Shown: positions 18,428 to 32,436 of the stretch, piece after piece | Layout: the number at the start of each line of letters is the position of its first letter | Position numbering within the stretch: position 1 is the stretch's first letter | Program-made: the position numbers and the translations under genes | Notes under the pieces: model-generated | Told to the model about the DNA's origin: nothing | What the model saw: the letters and a program-made list of their open reading frames with translations, nothing else | Databases searched by the model: none | Origin: Hydrogenovibrio marinus | Lineage (GTDB): Bacteria > Pseudomonadota > Gammaproteobacteria > Thiomicrospirales > Thiomicrospiraceae | Assembly (NCBI RefSeq): GCF_013340845.1 | Contig: NZ_AP020335.1 | Location: 2,418,001-2,482,000, forward strand | DNA: 64,000 nt | Reading direction: 5' to 3'

Positions 18428-18442
18428 CACTTAGATTAACAA

Positions 18443-18877
18443 TTATGCCAACCCAGTTTTATGCAGACGATCACGCAATTTGCTGATAGTCTGAATTTGC
18501 GCAACCGCTTCTGCCAATTCCACTTGAGCACGAGCAATATCCGTATCGGATTTTGCTTTGTCCATCGCTTCTTCAGCTCTACGTTTTGCATCTTCAGCCG
18601 CAACTTGGTCAAGATCTTCAGCACGAATGGCCGTGTCTGCCAAAATAGTAACAACTGAAGGCTGTATTTCGATAATGCCACCGCTGATGTAAAAGAAATC
18701 TTCTTCATCACCGCTAACAACACGAACTTGTCCAGGCTTTAACGGACTTAAAAACTGGGTATGGTGAGGCATAATACCGACCTCACCATTGGCAGCCTGT
18801 GCGAAAACCATTTCCGCCTTACCGGAGAAAAGGGATCCTTCTGCACTTACAATATCGACTTGCATTGAGACTGCCAT
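18443..18877 (-). CDS. atpC: ATP synthase epsilon subunit
   Basis: 144 residues from the ATG at 18877; a TTG six bases upstream abuts the atpD stop. Typical N-terminal beta-sandwich (MQVDIVSAEGSLFSG, GEVGIMPHHTQFLSPL) and C-terminal helical hairpin. Epsilon links the central stalk to the rotor and inhibits ATP hydrolysis. Last gene of the operon. Confidence 0.95.
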   Translation of the reverse strand: MAVSMQVDIVSAEGSLFSGKAEMVFAQAANGEVGIMPHHTQFLSPLKPGQVRVVSGDEEDFFYISGGIIEIQPSVVTILADTAIRAEDLDQVAAEDAKRRAEEAMDKAKSDTDIARAQVELAEAVAQIQTISKLRDRLHKTGLA

Positions 18878-18883
18878 AATCAA

Positions 18884-21156
<2,273 letters not shown>

Positions 21157-21168
21157 GGACTACCCCTT

Positions 21169-22710
21169 TTAGTAAACGCCGTTAGCTTTGAAAGCTTCGA
21201 TACAAGCTTTTACGCCTGCAACGATGTCGTCGTTCCAATCACCTTTAGCATTGATGCTAGCGGCTAGGTCAGCATGTTCGGAGTTCATGAACGCGTGAAG
21301 CGCTGCTTCGAAATCCAATACTTTTTCGACTTCTACATCATCAAGGTAGCCTTCATTAGCTGCGTAAAGAGAAGTAGCCATTTCAGCAATAGTCAACGGA
21401 GCATATTGCTTTTGCTTCATCAACTCGGTAACGCGCTTACCGCGTTCTAGCTGAGCCTTAGTCGCTGCATCCAAATCAGATGCGAATTGAGCGAATGCCG
21501 CCAATTCACGATATTGAGCCAAGTCTAGACGGATACCACCACCCAATTTCTTGATTGCTTTAGTTTGAGCAGCACCACCAACACGGGATACAGACAAACC
21601 AGCGTTAACAGCAGGACGGATACCTTGAGAGAACAAACCTGTTTCAAGGAAAATCTGTCCATCTGTAATCGAAATTACGTTGGTAGGTACGAAAGCAGAA
21701 ACGTCACCTGCTTGAGTTTCAATAATAGGTAGAGCAGTCAAAGAACCAGTCTTACCTTTTACTTCGCCATTAGTGAATTTTTCTACGTATTCAGCGCTTA
21801 CACGAGCAGCACGCTCTAGCAAACGTGAATGTAGATAGAATACATCACCTGGGAAAGCTTCACGTCCTGGCGGACGACGTAATAGTAGAGATACTTGACG
21901 GTAAGCTTGCGCTTGTTTAGTCAAATCATCATAGATGATCAAAGCATCTTCACCACGGTCACGATAGTATTCACCCATCGCACAACCTGCATAAGCAGCC
22001 ATGTATTGAAGTGCCGCAGGATCTGAAGCGTTAGCTGCAACGATAACAGTGTTATCCATCGCGCCCATTTCTTCCAACTTACGTCTTACGTTGTTAACAG
22101 TAGAAGCTTTTTGCCCCATTGCAACGTAAACACACTTAACACCTGTGTTCTTTTGGGAAATGATTGCATCAATCGCGATCGCTGTTTTACCAGTTTGACG
22201 GTCACCGATGATCAACTCACGCTGACCACGACCAACTGGAATCATTGAATCGATAGACTTGATACCTGTCATCATTGGTTGATCAACAGATTTACGGTCG
22301 ATTACACCAGGAGCGATACGCTCGATTGGTGATGTTACTTTAGTGTCGATAGCGCCTTTACCGTCGATTGGACGACCTAGTGCATCAACAACACGACCCA
22401 TCATTTCTGGTCCAACTGGAACTTCCAGAATACGACCAGTACAAGTCACTTTTTGACCTTCAGAGATGTGTTCGAATTCACCTAATACAACAACACCAAC
22501 AGAGTCACGCTCAAGGTTAAGCGCCATACCGAAAGTGTTCTCATCGAACTGAACCATCTCACCATACATTACATCTGATACGCCGTGAATAAGTGCGATA
22601 CCGTCAGCAATGCTAACGACCGTACCTTCACTGCCAGACTCTGCTGCGCCATCAAAACCTTTAATTCGGTCTTTGATCAGGCTGCTAATTTCAGAGGCAT
22701 TCAATTGCAT
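21169..22710 (-). CDS. atpA: ATP synthase alpha subunit
   Basis: 513 residues. Non-catalytic nucleotide-binding F1 subunit; N-terminus [16 protein letters not shown], Walker [12 protein letters not shown], and the [13 protein letters not shown] segment are visible. 12 bases before atpG in operon order. Confidence 0.97.
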   Translation of the reverse strand: MQLNASEISSLIKDRIKGFDGAAESGSEGTVVSIADGIALIHGVSDVMYGEMVQFDENTFGMALNLERDSVGVVVLGEFEHISEGQKVTCTGRILEVPVGPEMMGRVVDALGRPIDGKGAIDTKVTSPIERIAPGVIDRKSVDQPMMTGIKSIDSMIPVGRGQRELIIGDRQTGKTAIAIDAIISQKNTGVKCVYVAMGQKASTVNNVRRKLEEMGAMDNTVIVAANASDPAALQYMAAYAGCAMGEYYRDRGEDALIIYDDLTKQAQAYRQVSLLLRRPPGREAFPGDVFYLHSRLLERAARVSAEYVEKFTNGEVKGKTGSLTALPIIETQAGDVSAFVPTNVISITDGQIFLETGLFSQGIRPAVNAGLSVSRVGGAAQTKAIKKLGGGIRLDLAQYRELAAFAQFASDLDAATKAQLERGKRVTELMKQKQYAPLTIAEMATSLYAANEGYLDDVEVEKVLDFEAALHAFMNSEHADLAASINAKGDWNDDIVAGVKACIEAFKANGVY

Positions 22711-22725
22711 GTGTGTTCCTCTCCA

Positions 22726-23262
22726 TTATTGGGCGATTGCTGCGCCAAGTTTGTTTAACTGCGATAGTGCTGAGCCGTCAATAGCCCAGTCACCTACGAT
22801 GATTTTAATGCCGGCGATCAATGAAGAATCTTCTTCGTAAGTAATCTCAACTTCGGCATCAAACTTAGCATTTAAAGCAGCACTTAATTTCTTTTTCTGC
22901 TCTACCGTTGCTGCGCGTGCTGAAATAACCGTTGCTCTCACCTTTTTATCTTCGATAGCTTTCATGTCCTCAAACAATTCAGCTACGAAAGGCAATGATT
23001 GCAAACGTTTGTTTTCAGTCATCACAGACAGTAAGTTATCTAGCTCTTTATCTGTTTTTCCACCCAAAACCGCGGTGAATACTTCAGATACTTGAGAATC
23101 CTGAGTTTCAGGATTCGCCATAAAAGCTTGCATTGTCTCGTCAGAAACAATTGCGGCTAGATTTGCTAGGCTTTCAGACCAAGCATCTAACTTACCTTCT
23201 TCCTTCGCTACCGCAAAAACGGCTTCAGCATAGGGTCTAGCAATTGTTATTAATTCTGCCAT
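22726..23262 (-). CDS. atpH: ATP synthase delta subunit
   Basis: 178 residues, peripheral-stalk subunit. Begins ITIARPYAEAVFAVAKEEG; C-terminal domain VEITYEEDSSLIAGIKIIVG is characteristic. 15 bases separate it from atpA. Confidence 0.95.
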   Translation of the reverse strand: MAELITIARPYAEAVFAVAKEEGKLDAWSESLANLAAIVSDETMQAFMANPETQDSQVSEVFTAVLGGKTDKELDNLLSVMTENKRLQSLPFVAELFEDMKAIEDKKVRATVISARAATVEQKKKLSAALNAKFDAEVEITYEEDSSLIAGIKIIVGDWAIDGSALSQLNKLGAAIAQ

Positions 23263-23271
23263 AGAGTTTCC

Positions 23272-23742
23272 TTAGATTGATTTTACTAAGGCTTCAAGCA
23301 TGTCGTTGTGTGCTGCAGCGTTAACTTCTTTCTTAAGAATTTTCTCTGCACCTTCAACCACTAGTCCAGAAACTTCTTTACGAAGCTCTTCTCTAGCACG
23401 ACTTACTTCTTGCTCTAATTCTGCTTGGGCGGCAGCTTTGATACGGTCAGCTTCTTCAGCAGCTTTTACTTTCGCATCTTCTACGATTTCAGAACCACGT
23501 TTTTCAGCTTGACTTAGTACGTTCTGAGCTTGAGATTTAGCATCCTTCAAAATTTCTTTTGCTTTCTGTTCAGCTAATTCAAGCTCATGCTTACCTTTCT
23601 CTGCAGCAGAAAGACCATCAGCGATACGCTTTTGACGATCTTCCATTAACTTTGAAAGCGGCCCCCACAGCACTCTGTTCACAAACCAAATCAATAGCGC
23701 AAAAGCGATAATTTGGATGAGAAGCGTTGCGTTAATACTCAC
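23272..23742 (-). CDS. atpF: ATP synthase b subunit
   Basis: 156 residues. One N-terminal membrane helix (about 5-25; [20 protein letters not shown]) then a long charged coiled-coil (about 35-130). It forms the peripheral stalk with delta. Standard size for the gammaproteobacterial b subunit. Confidence 0.96.
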   Translation of the reverse strand: MSINATLLIQIIAFALLIWFVNRVLWGPLSKLMEDRQKRIADGLSAAEKGKHELELAEQKAKEILKDAKSQAQNVLSQAEKRGSEIVEDAKVKAAEEADRIKAAAQAELEQEVSRAREELRKEVSGLVVEGAEKILKKEVNAAAHNDMLEALVKSI

Positions 23743-23796
23743 GGTGGTTACCTCGCCATTCGTTATTAAAAATTATGGGTATAAAAAGTCTTTGGA

Positions 23797-24081
<285 letters not shown>

Positions 24082-24213
24082 TTAGTTTACTCCTTAAAGT
24101 TAAAGTTAATAGTTAAATAAAAAGCGGTTTACCTATTGGTTTGACAGGTAGGTTGCTTAAAACCTTTAGAGACTTTAATGTGCAGCCTCTATATTCCTTT
24201 CTTGCCTAACTTG

Positions 24214-25395
<1,182 letters not shown>

Positions 25396-25406
<11 letters not shown>

Positions 25407-25707
25407 CTTTGCTTTGTTCTTCCACTTTTGAATCACCTGTCTCTTTTAGCTTTTCAGGCAATTCCATTAAATCCATTTTTCCAAGCAGCTTATGAATTTT
25501 CATAATGCCGCCGATAAAGCCCAATACACCACAAGCTAGCAAAAACAATGGCGTCGTATTGAACAATTGGTCAAATACATATCCAACCAAGAAACCAGCA
25601 ACAATCATGCTGGTAAACACTGACCCGGCACCCATCAGCAAAAAATTTAACGCAGGTTTTTGCTTCGAGGAAGAGGTTTCTTCAACTCTTTTTTCTTCTG
25701 TTTTCAC
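25396..25707 (-). CDS. atpZ: AtpZ/AtpI-type assembly protein
   Basis: 103 residues, two membrane helices (about 20-47 and 53-72) and charged ends. It fits the ATPase gene1 family (PF09527), which precedes atpI in many operons. It is the first gene of this operon; the gap upstream (25708-25921) holds the operon promoter and two inverted repeats. Confidence 0.75.
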
Positions 25708-25786
25708 GTTAAATTTCTAACTCTGTTTGACACATTATTTCAGTGCCAATATCCAAATCAAAACGGCTTGAAATGATAGCTTTTTC

Positions 25787-25845
25787 TATAACTAAAATCT
25801 AGTAGTATTCAAACTATTTTTATGAAGCCACTAGATATAGTTATA
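25787..25845. repeat. long imperfect inverted repeat upstream of the atp operon
   Basis: TATAACTAAAATCTAGTAG (25787-25805) is nearly the reverse complement of CCACTAGATATAGTTATA (25828-25845), with a 22-base loop. It lies between parB and the first atp gene and could be a terminator, a leader hairpin or a protein site. Confidence 0.5.
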
Positions 25846-25855
25846 ACAATGACTC

Positions 25856-25892
25856 ATGACACTAAATATGCTCAAACACACCTTAGTGTCAT
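25856..25892. repeat. perfect 10-base inverted repeat downstream of parB
   Basis: ATGACACTAA (25856-25865) and TTAGTGTCAT (25883-25892), 17-base loop. It lies just past the parB stop on the minus strand and has no T-run; possibly a processing or protective hairpin. Confidence 0.55.
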
Positions 25893-25921
25893 TAATATCA
25901 TTTATCTTTTCGCACCTTTGC

Positions 25922-26785
25922 TTAGCTCAAGTGTTCAAGCAAACGCTGCAACTCTTCCTCGGAAGAGAAGGGTAGCTCGATTTTTCCTTTGCCATTCGCG
26001 CCATGATTAATCTTAACCTTGGTCGCCATCTTCTCAGAAATCTGCTCCTGCTTTTCAAGGTAGTGTGCAGCAAGCTGAGGCTTCTTCGCTTTTTTCAAGT
26101 TTTTAGGCACCAGAATAGCTTGAACCGCCTGCTCCATATCTCGCACTGTCCAATTCTTGGCGATAGACTTTTGCGCTAACTCCAGCTGCAAATTTTCCGG
26201 CAGGGTAATAATAGCTCTAGCATGCCCCATGGTTAAATCGCCATTATGCAACCACTCTTGTACCTTTTCTGGAAGCTTTAACAATCTCAATAGATTGGTC
26301 ACAGCTGTTCTCGAACGCCCTACAGCATCTGCAACAGCTTGCTGTGTTAGGTCAAATTCTTTCATCAATCGCTTCAGACCAAGTGCGGTTTCAATAGGGT
26401 TTAGATCTTCACGCTGGATATTTTCAATCAACGCCATTGCCAGCGTTGCTTGATTGTCAGCTTGACGGATAACAACAGGAACAGACGTTAACCCTGCAAT
26501 TTTGGCAGCACGCCAGCGGCGCTCACCCGCAATAATTTCGTAGGTATTGTCTTCATCGGACACTTTGACAACAATTGGCTGAACGATACCTTGTAAACGA
26601 ATTGAATCCGCCAACTCGGATAAAGATTCTTGATCAAATTTATAACGTGGCTGATAAACCCCCGGCTTTAAATGATCAATGGAAACTTTTTCGATGCGTA
26701 GGTCCGAAACATTTGATTCCGCTTTTTGCTTAGCGCCGTACAATGCACGAACACCACCTAGTCCCATTCCTCTTTTCTTTGCCAT
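25922..26785 (-). CDS. parB: ParB family chromosome partitioning protein
   Basis: 287 residues. N-terminal CTP-binding domain with GERRWRAAKIAGL, followed by the helix-turn-helix (FDLTQQAVADAVGRSRTAV) and the C-terminal dimer region. ParB spreads from parS sites near the origin and guides the origin with ParA. Located right after parA, as usual. No perfect parS is seen in the window; a near match sits at 57863. Confidence 0.96.
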   Translation of the reverse strand: MAKKRGMGLGGVRALYGAKQKAESNVSDLRIEKVSIDHLKPGVYQPRYKFDQESLSELADSIRLQGIVQPIVVKVSDEDNTYEIIAGERRWRAAKIAGLTSVPVVIRQADNQATLAMALIENIQREDLNPIETALGLKRLMKEFDLTQQAVADAVGRSRTAVTNLLRLLKLPEKVQEWLHNGDLTMGHARAIITLPENLQLELAQKSIAKNWTVRDMEQAVQAILVPKNLKKAKKPQLAAHYLEKQEQISEKMATKVKINHGANGKGKIELPFSSEEELQRLLEHLS

Positions 26786-26817
26786 CTTTTTCGTCCGCTT
26801 TTCCGTTAATGAAACTT

Positions 26818-27585
26818 TTAAATCTTAGTTTTTCGGATCAACTCATTCGCCAGTGCCAAATAAGCAATTGCACCATTTGATCCAATATCGTAGTCCAGAA
26901 TTGATTCACCATGACTTGGTGCCTCAGCCAACCGAACATTTCTCGGGATAATCGTTTGTAGCACTTTCATACCAAAGTGCGCCACCAACTCATTAGATAC
27001 ATCATTCGCCAAGTTATTACGACGGTCATGCATAGTGCGCAACAAACCGTCGATATGTAAATCCGAGTTCAAGTCCTGTTGCACCGCTTCAATGGTATCC
27101 ATTAGCGCCGATAGGCCTTCCAGCGCAAAGAACTCACACTGAACAGGCACAACAATACCGTCAGCCGCGGTCAAGGCATTCAATGTCAGCATATTTAAGG
27201 TTGGAGGACAGTCAATAATGATAGCGTCGTAATGATCAACGGCTTTTTTGAGAGCTTTACGTAGACGTTTTGGACCTTTGCTTTCTTCAATCAGCTCAAC
27301 TTCGGCAGCGGTTAATTCGCTGTTAGAACCGATGAGATCCAGTCCTTCGATTTCGGTTGGCAGAATAACATCTTTGGTTTTCAGTTCACCAAGCAAGAGA
27401 TCGTAAGCTGAGACTTCTATCTCATCCTTATCAACGCCAATAGCAACTGTGGCGTTACCTTGCGGATCCATATCGATTAGCAGAACCTTCTTTTTCATTC
27501 TCGCCAATGCAGCTGCCAAATTAACACTGGTAGTCGTTTTTCCGACGCCGCCTTTCTGATTAGCGATTGCAATGATCCGACTCAT
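26818..27585 (-). CDS. parA: ParA family chromosome partitioning ATPase
   Basis: 255 residues. Deviant Walker A QKGGVGKTTTSVNLA, Walker A' LIDMDPQGN, and Walker B IIIDCPPTL are intact. Drives origin segregation with ParB. Lies between rsmG and parB in the classical origin-proximal order. Confidence 0.97.
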   Translation of the reverse strand: MSRIIAIANQKGGVGKTTTSVNLAAALARMKKKVLLIDMDPQGNATVAIGVDKDEIEVSAYDLLLGELKTKDVILPTEIEGLDLIGSNSELTAAEVELIEESKGPKRLRKALKKAVDHYDAIIIDCPPTLNMLTLNALTAADGIVVPVQCEFFALEGLSALMDTIEAVQQDLNSDLHIDGLLRTMHDRRNNLANDVSNELVAHFGMKVLQTIIPRNVRLAEAPSHGESILDYDIGSNGAIAYLALANELIRKTKI

Positions 27586-27599
27586 ATCACCTAGACACT

Positions 27600-28229
27600 C
27601 TAAATTTTCTGCACTTGAATTAGGGTTCTTTCTGCTTGCAAATGAGGCACTTGCAATTCGAAAACTTGCGTTATTCTAGCAAAATTAGGTAATTGCGCTA
27701 GCTCATCTTGTGTTTTCTGTGATTTCATTGCCCACCAGTAGCCATTTTCTTTCAGTAAATGCCCGGTCCAGTGCAGCATATCATCTAAAGACGCAAACGC
27801 TCTAGAGACGACTCCGTCATATAAAGTTTCCGGCTGATAATCTTCTACTCGCATATGGAATACCTGAGTATTTTGAAGATCTAACTCAGCCTTCGCCTGA
27901 ATCAGAAAACGGGTTTTCTTACTGTTACTGTCCAGCAAATCAATTTGCCTTTCTGGAAACAATATCGCCAACGGAATACCTGGCAGACCACCCCCGGTAC
28001 CGACATCTATCAACCTTTCACTATCAATAAAAGGCGCAACTGCCAAACTATCCAACAAATGCTTAACGAACATTTCTTGCTCGTCACGAATCGCCGTCAA
28101 GTTATAAACCTTGTTCCACTTGCGTAGCAATGCCAAATAGTCGACCAATTTCTGCCAGGTTGGGGGAGATGGTTCCAACCCCCATGCTTCATAAGCTTCA
28201 GCCAGCTGATCAAAATAGGATTGAGACAT
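27600..28229 (-). CDS. rsmG: 16S rRNA (guanine527-N7)-methyltransferase
   Basis: 209 residues. SAM motif IDVGTGGGLPGIPLAIL is clear, with LDSNSKKTRFL and VSRAFASLDDML. Modifies G527 of 16S rRNA. Placed between mnmG and parA as in most gammaproteobacteria. The coding region holds a near copy of the 18-base repeat (28147-28164). Confidence 0.96.
   Translation of the reverse strand: MSQSYFDQLAEAYEAWGLEPSPPTWQKLVDYLALLRKWNKVYNLTAIRDEQEMFVKHLLDSLAVAPFIDSERLIDVGTGGGLPGIPLAILFPERQIDLLDSNSKKTRFLIQAKAELDLQNTQVFHMRVEDYQPETLYDGVVSRAFASLDDMLHWTGHLLKENGYWWAMKSQKTQDELAQLPNFARITQVFELQVPHLQAERTLIQVQKI
28147..28164 (-). repeat. near copy of the 18-base repeat inside rsmG
   Basis: AATTTCTGCCAGGTTGGG on the plus strand, the reverse complement of the repeat with two changes at the A/T end. 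It lies in the N-terminal SPPTWQKLV coding region. It could be chance, although an identical 18-mer occurs at 54765. Confidence 0.5.
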
Positions 28230-28244
28230 GAATTCTTTTTCTAC

Positions 28245-30182
28245 CTATGCAACCGTTTTTGCCGCTTGGCGGTGCTTTTTAATATAAATCAGCAAAATAG
28301 AAATCGCCGCCGGCGTAATTCCTGAAATACGCGATGCCATGCCAATCGTATCCGGTTTATGATCGCGAATCTTTTGCTTCACTTCGTTAGACAACCCGGA
28401 AATTTTGTCCAAATCCAAGTCTTCTGGAATTTTCACTTCTTCTGAACGACGGAGCTTTTCGATATCCAGCTTTTGGCGCTCAATATAGCCCGAATATTTC
28501 GCTTCGATTTCAATCTGCTCAACCACCTGAGGATCATCAACCGTCTCACCGAACATTTCTAGCGTCGCCAAAGCGTCGTAACGCACATTAGGACGTTTCA
28601 GCAACTCAAACAATGTTTGCTCTTTGCTCAAAGGCAAGTCCATCAAAGCTTCTGCTTTTTTCGCCTCTGCGTGATGAGGGTAAATCCACGTTTGTTTCAA
28701 ACGCTCGATTTCCTTATCCATGGATTCCATCTTCTGCTCAAACGCCGCCCAGCGTGCGTCATCCACCAAGCCAAATTCACGACCGATTTCCGTCAAACGC
28801 TGATCAGCATTGTCTTCACGCAACATCAAACGGTACTCGGCACGAGAGGTGAACATTCGGTAAGGTTCATTAGTTCCCAAAGTAATCAAATCATCAACCA
28901 GCACACCCATGTAGGCTTCATCTCGGCGCGGTGTCCACTGATCTTTTTCCTGTGCGGCTCTGGCGGCATTCATTCCCGCCAACAACCCTTGTGCGGCAGC
29001 TTCTTCGTAACCTGTCGTTCCGTTGATTTGTCCAGCAAAAAACAAACCGTTAATCGCACGGGTTTCCAAGGTTGGCTTCAAGCCCCTTGGATCAAAATAA
29101 TCATATTCAATCGCATAACCAGGGCGTAGGATTCTCGCCTGCTCCATCCCTTTCATTGAACGCACGATTTGCATCTGGGTATCAAAAGGCAAGCTAGTGG
29201 AAATACCGTTTGGATAAAGCTCGATGGATGTCAAACCTTCCGGTTCAATAAATACTTGATGACGGTCTTTATCGGCAAAACGCATCACCTTATCTTCAAT
29301 GGAAGGGCAGTAACGCGGACCAACACTGTCAATTTCTCCGGCATCAGAGTACATAGGAGATTGGTCCAATGAATTTCGAATCACATCATGTGTTTTTTCA
29401 TTGGTGTAAGTAATATAGCAAGGCATTTGCTGCGGATGCATCTCGCGCGTTCCCATAAAAGAAAACACAGGCATCGGATCGTCGCCTGGTTGAATCTGCA
29501 TCGCGTCAAAATCAACAGTACGCGCATCAATTCTCGGCGGCGTACCCGTCTTTAGGCGTCCTACTGGCAAATCCAATTCACGCAGTTTTGCCGCAAGGCG
29601 ATTCGCCGGTTCGTCACCCGCACGACCACCCTCATAATTCTGTAGTCCAATATGAATTTTTCCTGCCAAGAAAGTCCCGACAGTCAACACCACTTGCGGC
29701 GCATAAAACCACAATCCCATTTTAGTGCCGACACCAACAACCTTGTCGCCCTCAATCAGCATATCTTCAACCGGCTGCTGAAAAATATATAAGTTAGGCT
29801 GGTTTTCCAATAGGGAACGAATGGCCTGGCGATAAAGTACACGATCCGCTTGCGCACGAGTCGCGCGTACCGCAGGCCCCTTGGAAGCATTCAGGGTTCT
29901 GAATTGTATGCCTGCTTGATCGATCGCAAGAGCCATCGCACCACCCAGAGCATCCACCTCTTTAACCAAATGCCCTTTACCGATTCCACCAATCGCCGGG
30001 TTGCAAGACATCTGACCCAAAGTGTCGATATTGTGGGTCAACAATAGGGTTTTCACCCCCATTCTTGCAGAAGCCAAAGCCGCTTCCGTACCGGCATGAC
30101 CACCCCCTACGACAATCACGTCGTAGTGGGTCATATCCTTATCGATAGAACGATTTGATGTGCTTCCTTTTTGGCCACTCAT
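28245..30182 (-). CDS. mnmG: tRNA uridine-5-carboxymethylaminomethyl modification enzyme MnmG
   Basis: 645 residues from the ATG at 30182, which has GGAAG upstream; an open frame continues 21 codons further but without a ribosome site. FAD-binding [17 protein letters not shown], then [11 protein letters not shown] and the C-terminal LSNEVKQKI helical region. With MnmE it modifies wobble U34 in tRNAs. Start of the mnmG-rsmG-parAB block. Confidence 0.97.
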   Translation of the reverse strand: MSGQKGSTSNRSIDKDMTHYDVIVVGGGHAGTEAALASARMGVKTLLLTHNIDTLGQMSCNPAIGGIGKGHLVKEVDALGGAMALAIDQAGIQFRTLNASKGPAVRATRAQADRVLYRQAIRSLLENQPNLYIFQQPVEDMLIEGDKVVGVGTKMGLWFYAPQVVLTVGTFLAGKIHIGLQNYEGGRAGDEPANRLAAKLRELDLPVGRLKTGTPPRIDARTVDFDAMQIQPGDDPMPVFSFMGTREMHPQQMPCYITYTNEKTHDVIRNSLDQSPMYSDAGEIDSVGPRYCPSIEDKVMRFADKDRHQVFIEPEGLTSIELYPNGISTSLPFDTQMQIVRSMKGMEQARILRPGYAIEYDYFDPRGLKPTLETRAINGLFFAGQINGTTGYEEAAAQGLLAGMNAARAAQEKDQWTPRRDEAYMGVLVDDLITLGTNEPYRMFTSRAEYRLMLREDNADQRLTEIGREFGLVDDARWAAFEQKMESMDKEIERLKQTWIYPHHAEAKKAEALMDLPLSKEQTLFELLKRPNVRYDALATLEMFGETVDDPQVVEQIEIEAKYSGYIERQKLDIEKLRRSEEVKIPEDLDLDKISGLSNEVKQKIRDHKPDTIGMASRISGITPAAISILLIYIKKHRQAAKTVA

Positions 30183-30260
30183 AGCAAACTTCCAAACTAT
30201 CTTAACGCTCTTACTCGAGGCATCGGCGTTAAAATCATAAATCATTAATAAAAACAGTTA

Positions 30261-30269
30261 ATTATAGCA
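30261..30269 (-). promoter_or_regulatory. extended -10 promoter for mnmG
   Basis: On the minus strand TGCTATAAT, an extended -10 with a perfect TATAAT (plus 30261-30266). No good -35 is seen. It lies about 80 bases before the mnmG start. Confidence 0.5.
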
Positions 30270-30365
30270 CATTCGTTATTAGTCTTTTTTCACAAAAAAA
30301 CCACTCCGCGCCAAAAAAGTCGGAGATAATAAACACTTAAATTGCTCGTGTCGAGGAGTTTTGCC

Positions 30366-30986
30366 ATGATAGTATCAAAATCCACACCATTTAAGCTTGT
30401 TTCACTGGCAGCTATTTTAGGCTTAGGCCTAACCGCTTGTTCTCTTACACCGCCCAAATCGGTTATGGATGTTCAAGCGGAAGATAGCTTTCAACTCAAC
30501 CAAACCCTTACTGTGCCAGCCAATGCGACGCGTGTGTTCATTCAGTTTGGAAAAGTCACAACAAGAAGCAGTTTCAGCCGATTGGATCAGCATTGTGAAC
30601 TTGAAGTCAATCAAGTGGAAGATCACGAACAAAGGATCTTCCCCGATCAATTTATTGTGTCCAAAGTAAGAATCGGCAGTGAAATGGTTGCGCAAAACCA
30701 AAAAACCGTCGGCAAAGTGTTCTTTGCAGAAGCTAATAACGGCGTTCTGTCCGATGTACAGCTCAACCCGATGCAACTGACTATTGCCAGTGACGATAAT
30801 AATAGAGTGGAAACCATGGATACGGTGATGATTTACTTGAAGCCGACCGACAAAAACCCTGGCATCCTTCGCCTGACTTGTGCCGGCTCGTTGAGCAACG
30901 GAAGCTTACAGGACGCCCCTAGAAGCTACCGCCCGGAAAAAGCACAAATCAACGCTATTTTGGGTACGATTGGTCACCTGAACTGA
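30366..30986 (+). CDS. lipoprotein of unknown function
   Basis: 206 residues from the ATG at 30366, which has GAGGAG upstream. A signal peptide ends in the lipobox LTAC (LGLGLTAC), so it is lipidated. The mature part has beta-strand-like segments (TVPANATRVFIQFGKV, MDTVMIYLKPTD) and two further Cys residues (QHCELEV, LTCAGS). I do not recognise a family. It diverges from mnmG with separate start regions. Confidence 0.7.
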   Translation: MIVSKSTPFKLVSLAAILGLGLTACSLTPPKSVMDVQAEDSFQLNQTLTVPANATRVFIQFGKVTTRSSFSRLDQHCELEVNQVEDHEQRIFPDQFIVSKVRIGSEMVAQNQKTVGKVFFAEANNGVLSDVQLNPMQLTIASDDNNRVETMDTVMIYLKPTDKNPGILRLTCAGSLSNGSLQDAPRSYRPEKAQINAILGTIGHLN

Positions 30987-31013
30987 TCACAATTCTAAAC
31001 CGATGTTTGACCA

Positions 31014-32171
31014 CTAAAGTAAAATGCCCGTCTCTTTTGGCGGGCTTGGTCTAGTCAAGATCGGCCAGTAAAGCACACTCAACCACAAAAACCCTAACGC
31101 CCAGCCTAACTGGCTAATATGAACCCAAAGCACTGCTTGCTCTGGGAGAACAACAGGGAATATCACCCTGAAAACCGCGCTCACACCCAAACTGATAAAA
31201 ACCCACACCAAACCCTTCGGCGGGTTGAAGACATTTCGATTGGTATGCCCCAAAGAAATCCTTGCCATAATCGCCGAGCAAAGCAAGCCGATTCCACCAG
31301 CCGCCAATGCATGAATGGCTAACGACAAACTAATCCATCCGATAGGCACGGCGGCAAACATCAACATTCCTAGGGTCATAAAGCCATAAGACACAAATAA
31401 CGGCCACAGCAAAACCACTTTCCATATTCCAGGACGGTACCAACGCCAAAGGCGAATGAAATGGGCAATAAACAATGACAACCCGACGATGGTGACACTC
31501 CAGTGCCCCGGCCAAAAAATTACGACTACCATCAATGCAAAAAAACCAACCAGTGCGAATAAATCCAACCACTTGTACTGTTGTTGCTCAGGCAAGCCTA
31601 AGGCTTTCTCGGTGAAGAACGGCAGCAGGCGTCGCATCATGGTCAAATTGATTGCCAACACCAAAAACAACCCAAGCAATATTGCACTTAACTGACTGAA
31701 TACTGTCCAGCCTAAAACATTGGCGTAAAACAAACCGTTGGCTACAATCAGTAGCAAGAACTTTGCGCTCAACCCGCTTTGCGCCCACAACTTTTTTTGC
31801 ACCACAGGTACGGCAAAGTGCAGTAGCAACCCAACATTGAACGCCATATCAAAAAGAGCTACCCAAATGATTGGCGCATCAAATAAATACCCGAGCCTTG
31901 CAGCCAACCAGAAACCAAAAATCAGCGCCAAGCGATGGTCGGAAGCTGACTCAGCTCTTGTCCAATTCATCACCGCCGTCAATAAAAAACCCGTCACCGT
32001 CGCCAAAGCATAACCAAATACCATTTCATGAGCGTGCCACATCATAGGCATAAGCGTGGAAAATTGCTTTGATGCAATTGGATATTGCTCAAACCAGATA
32101 AGCATCGCCACTACAGAAAAAAGGCTGCCACCAATAAAAAACGAACGAAAAGCTCTATCGAAAAAAAACAT
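31014..32171 (-). CDS. nnrS: NnrS family membrane protein
   Basis: 385 residues, about 12 membrane helices. The signature WHAHEMVFGYA is at residues 45-55. NnrS is a heme- and copper-containing inner membrane protein linked to nitric oxide stress tolerance. It stands alone here, divergent from the HD-GYP gene. Usually it accompanies NO-response regulators; none is adjacent. Confidence 0.88.
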   Translation of the reverse strand: MFFFDRAFRSFFIGGSLFSVVAMLIWFEQYPIASKQFSTLMPMMWHAHEMVFGYALATVTGFLLTAVMNWTRAESASDHRLALIFGFWLAARLGYLFDAPIIWVALFDMAFNVGLLLHFAVPVVQKKLWAQSGLSAKFLLLIVANGLFYANVLGWTVFSQLSAILLGLFLVLAINLTMMRRLLPFFTEKALGLPEQQQYKWLDLFALVGFFALMVVVIFWPGHWSVTIVGLSLFIAHFIRLWRWYRPGIWKVVLLWPLFVSYGFMTLGMLMFAAVPIGWISLSLAIHALAAGGIGLLCSAIMARISLGHTNRNVFNPPKGLVWVFISLGVSAVFRVIFPVVLPEQAVLWVHISQLGWALGFLWLSVLYWPILTRPSPPKETGILL

Positions 32172-32350
32172 CTACACACCTTGCATAATAGCTACCCAAC
32201 AACTTTGTCATGAGTACCGTACCTTAAAGATGCATCCATTATACATCAAATAGTGCGCCTGTCATTAGCAACCAAATATATGAATCCTTTGTAAAAAAGA
32301 GTCGAAATACTTGAATTTTTTATAGATTTAATTGATTATTGCCCATAGCA

Positions 32351-32391
32351 ATACGAAAGATTTCGCATTCACGCTGTGAATAATTTCGTAT
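32351..32391. repeat. nested inverted repeat before the HD-GYP gene
   Basis: Outer arms ATACGAAA (32351-32358) and TTTCGTAT (32384-32391), inner arms ATTCAC (32367-32372) and GTGAAT (32376-32381) with loop GCT. It lies 46 bases before the ATG of the response regulator, so it may be an operator or a folded leader. Confidence 0.6.
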
Positions 32392-32436
32392 CCGAGACAC
32401 AGATTTTAGGAAACATTCTGCTTAGGAAGAGCAAAG

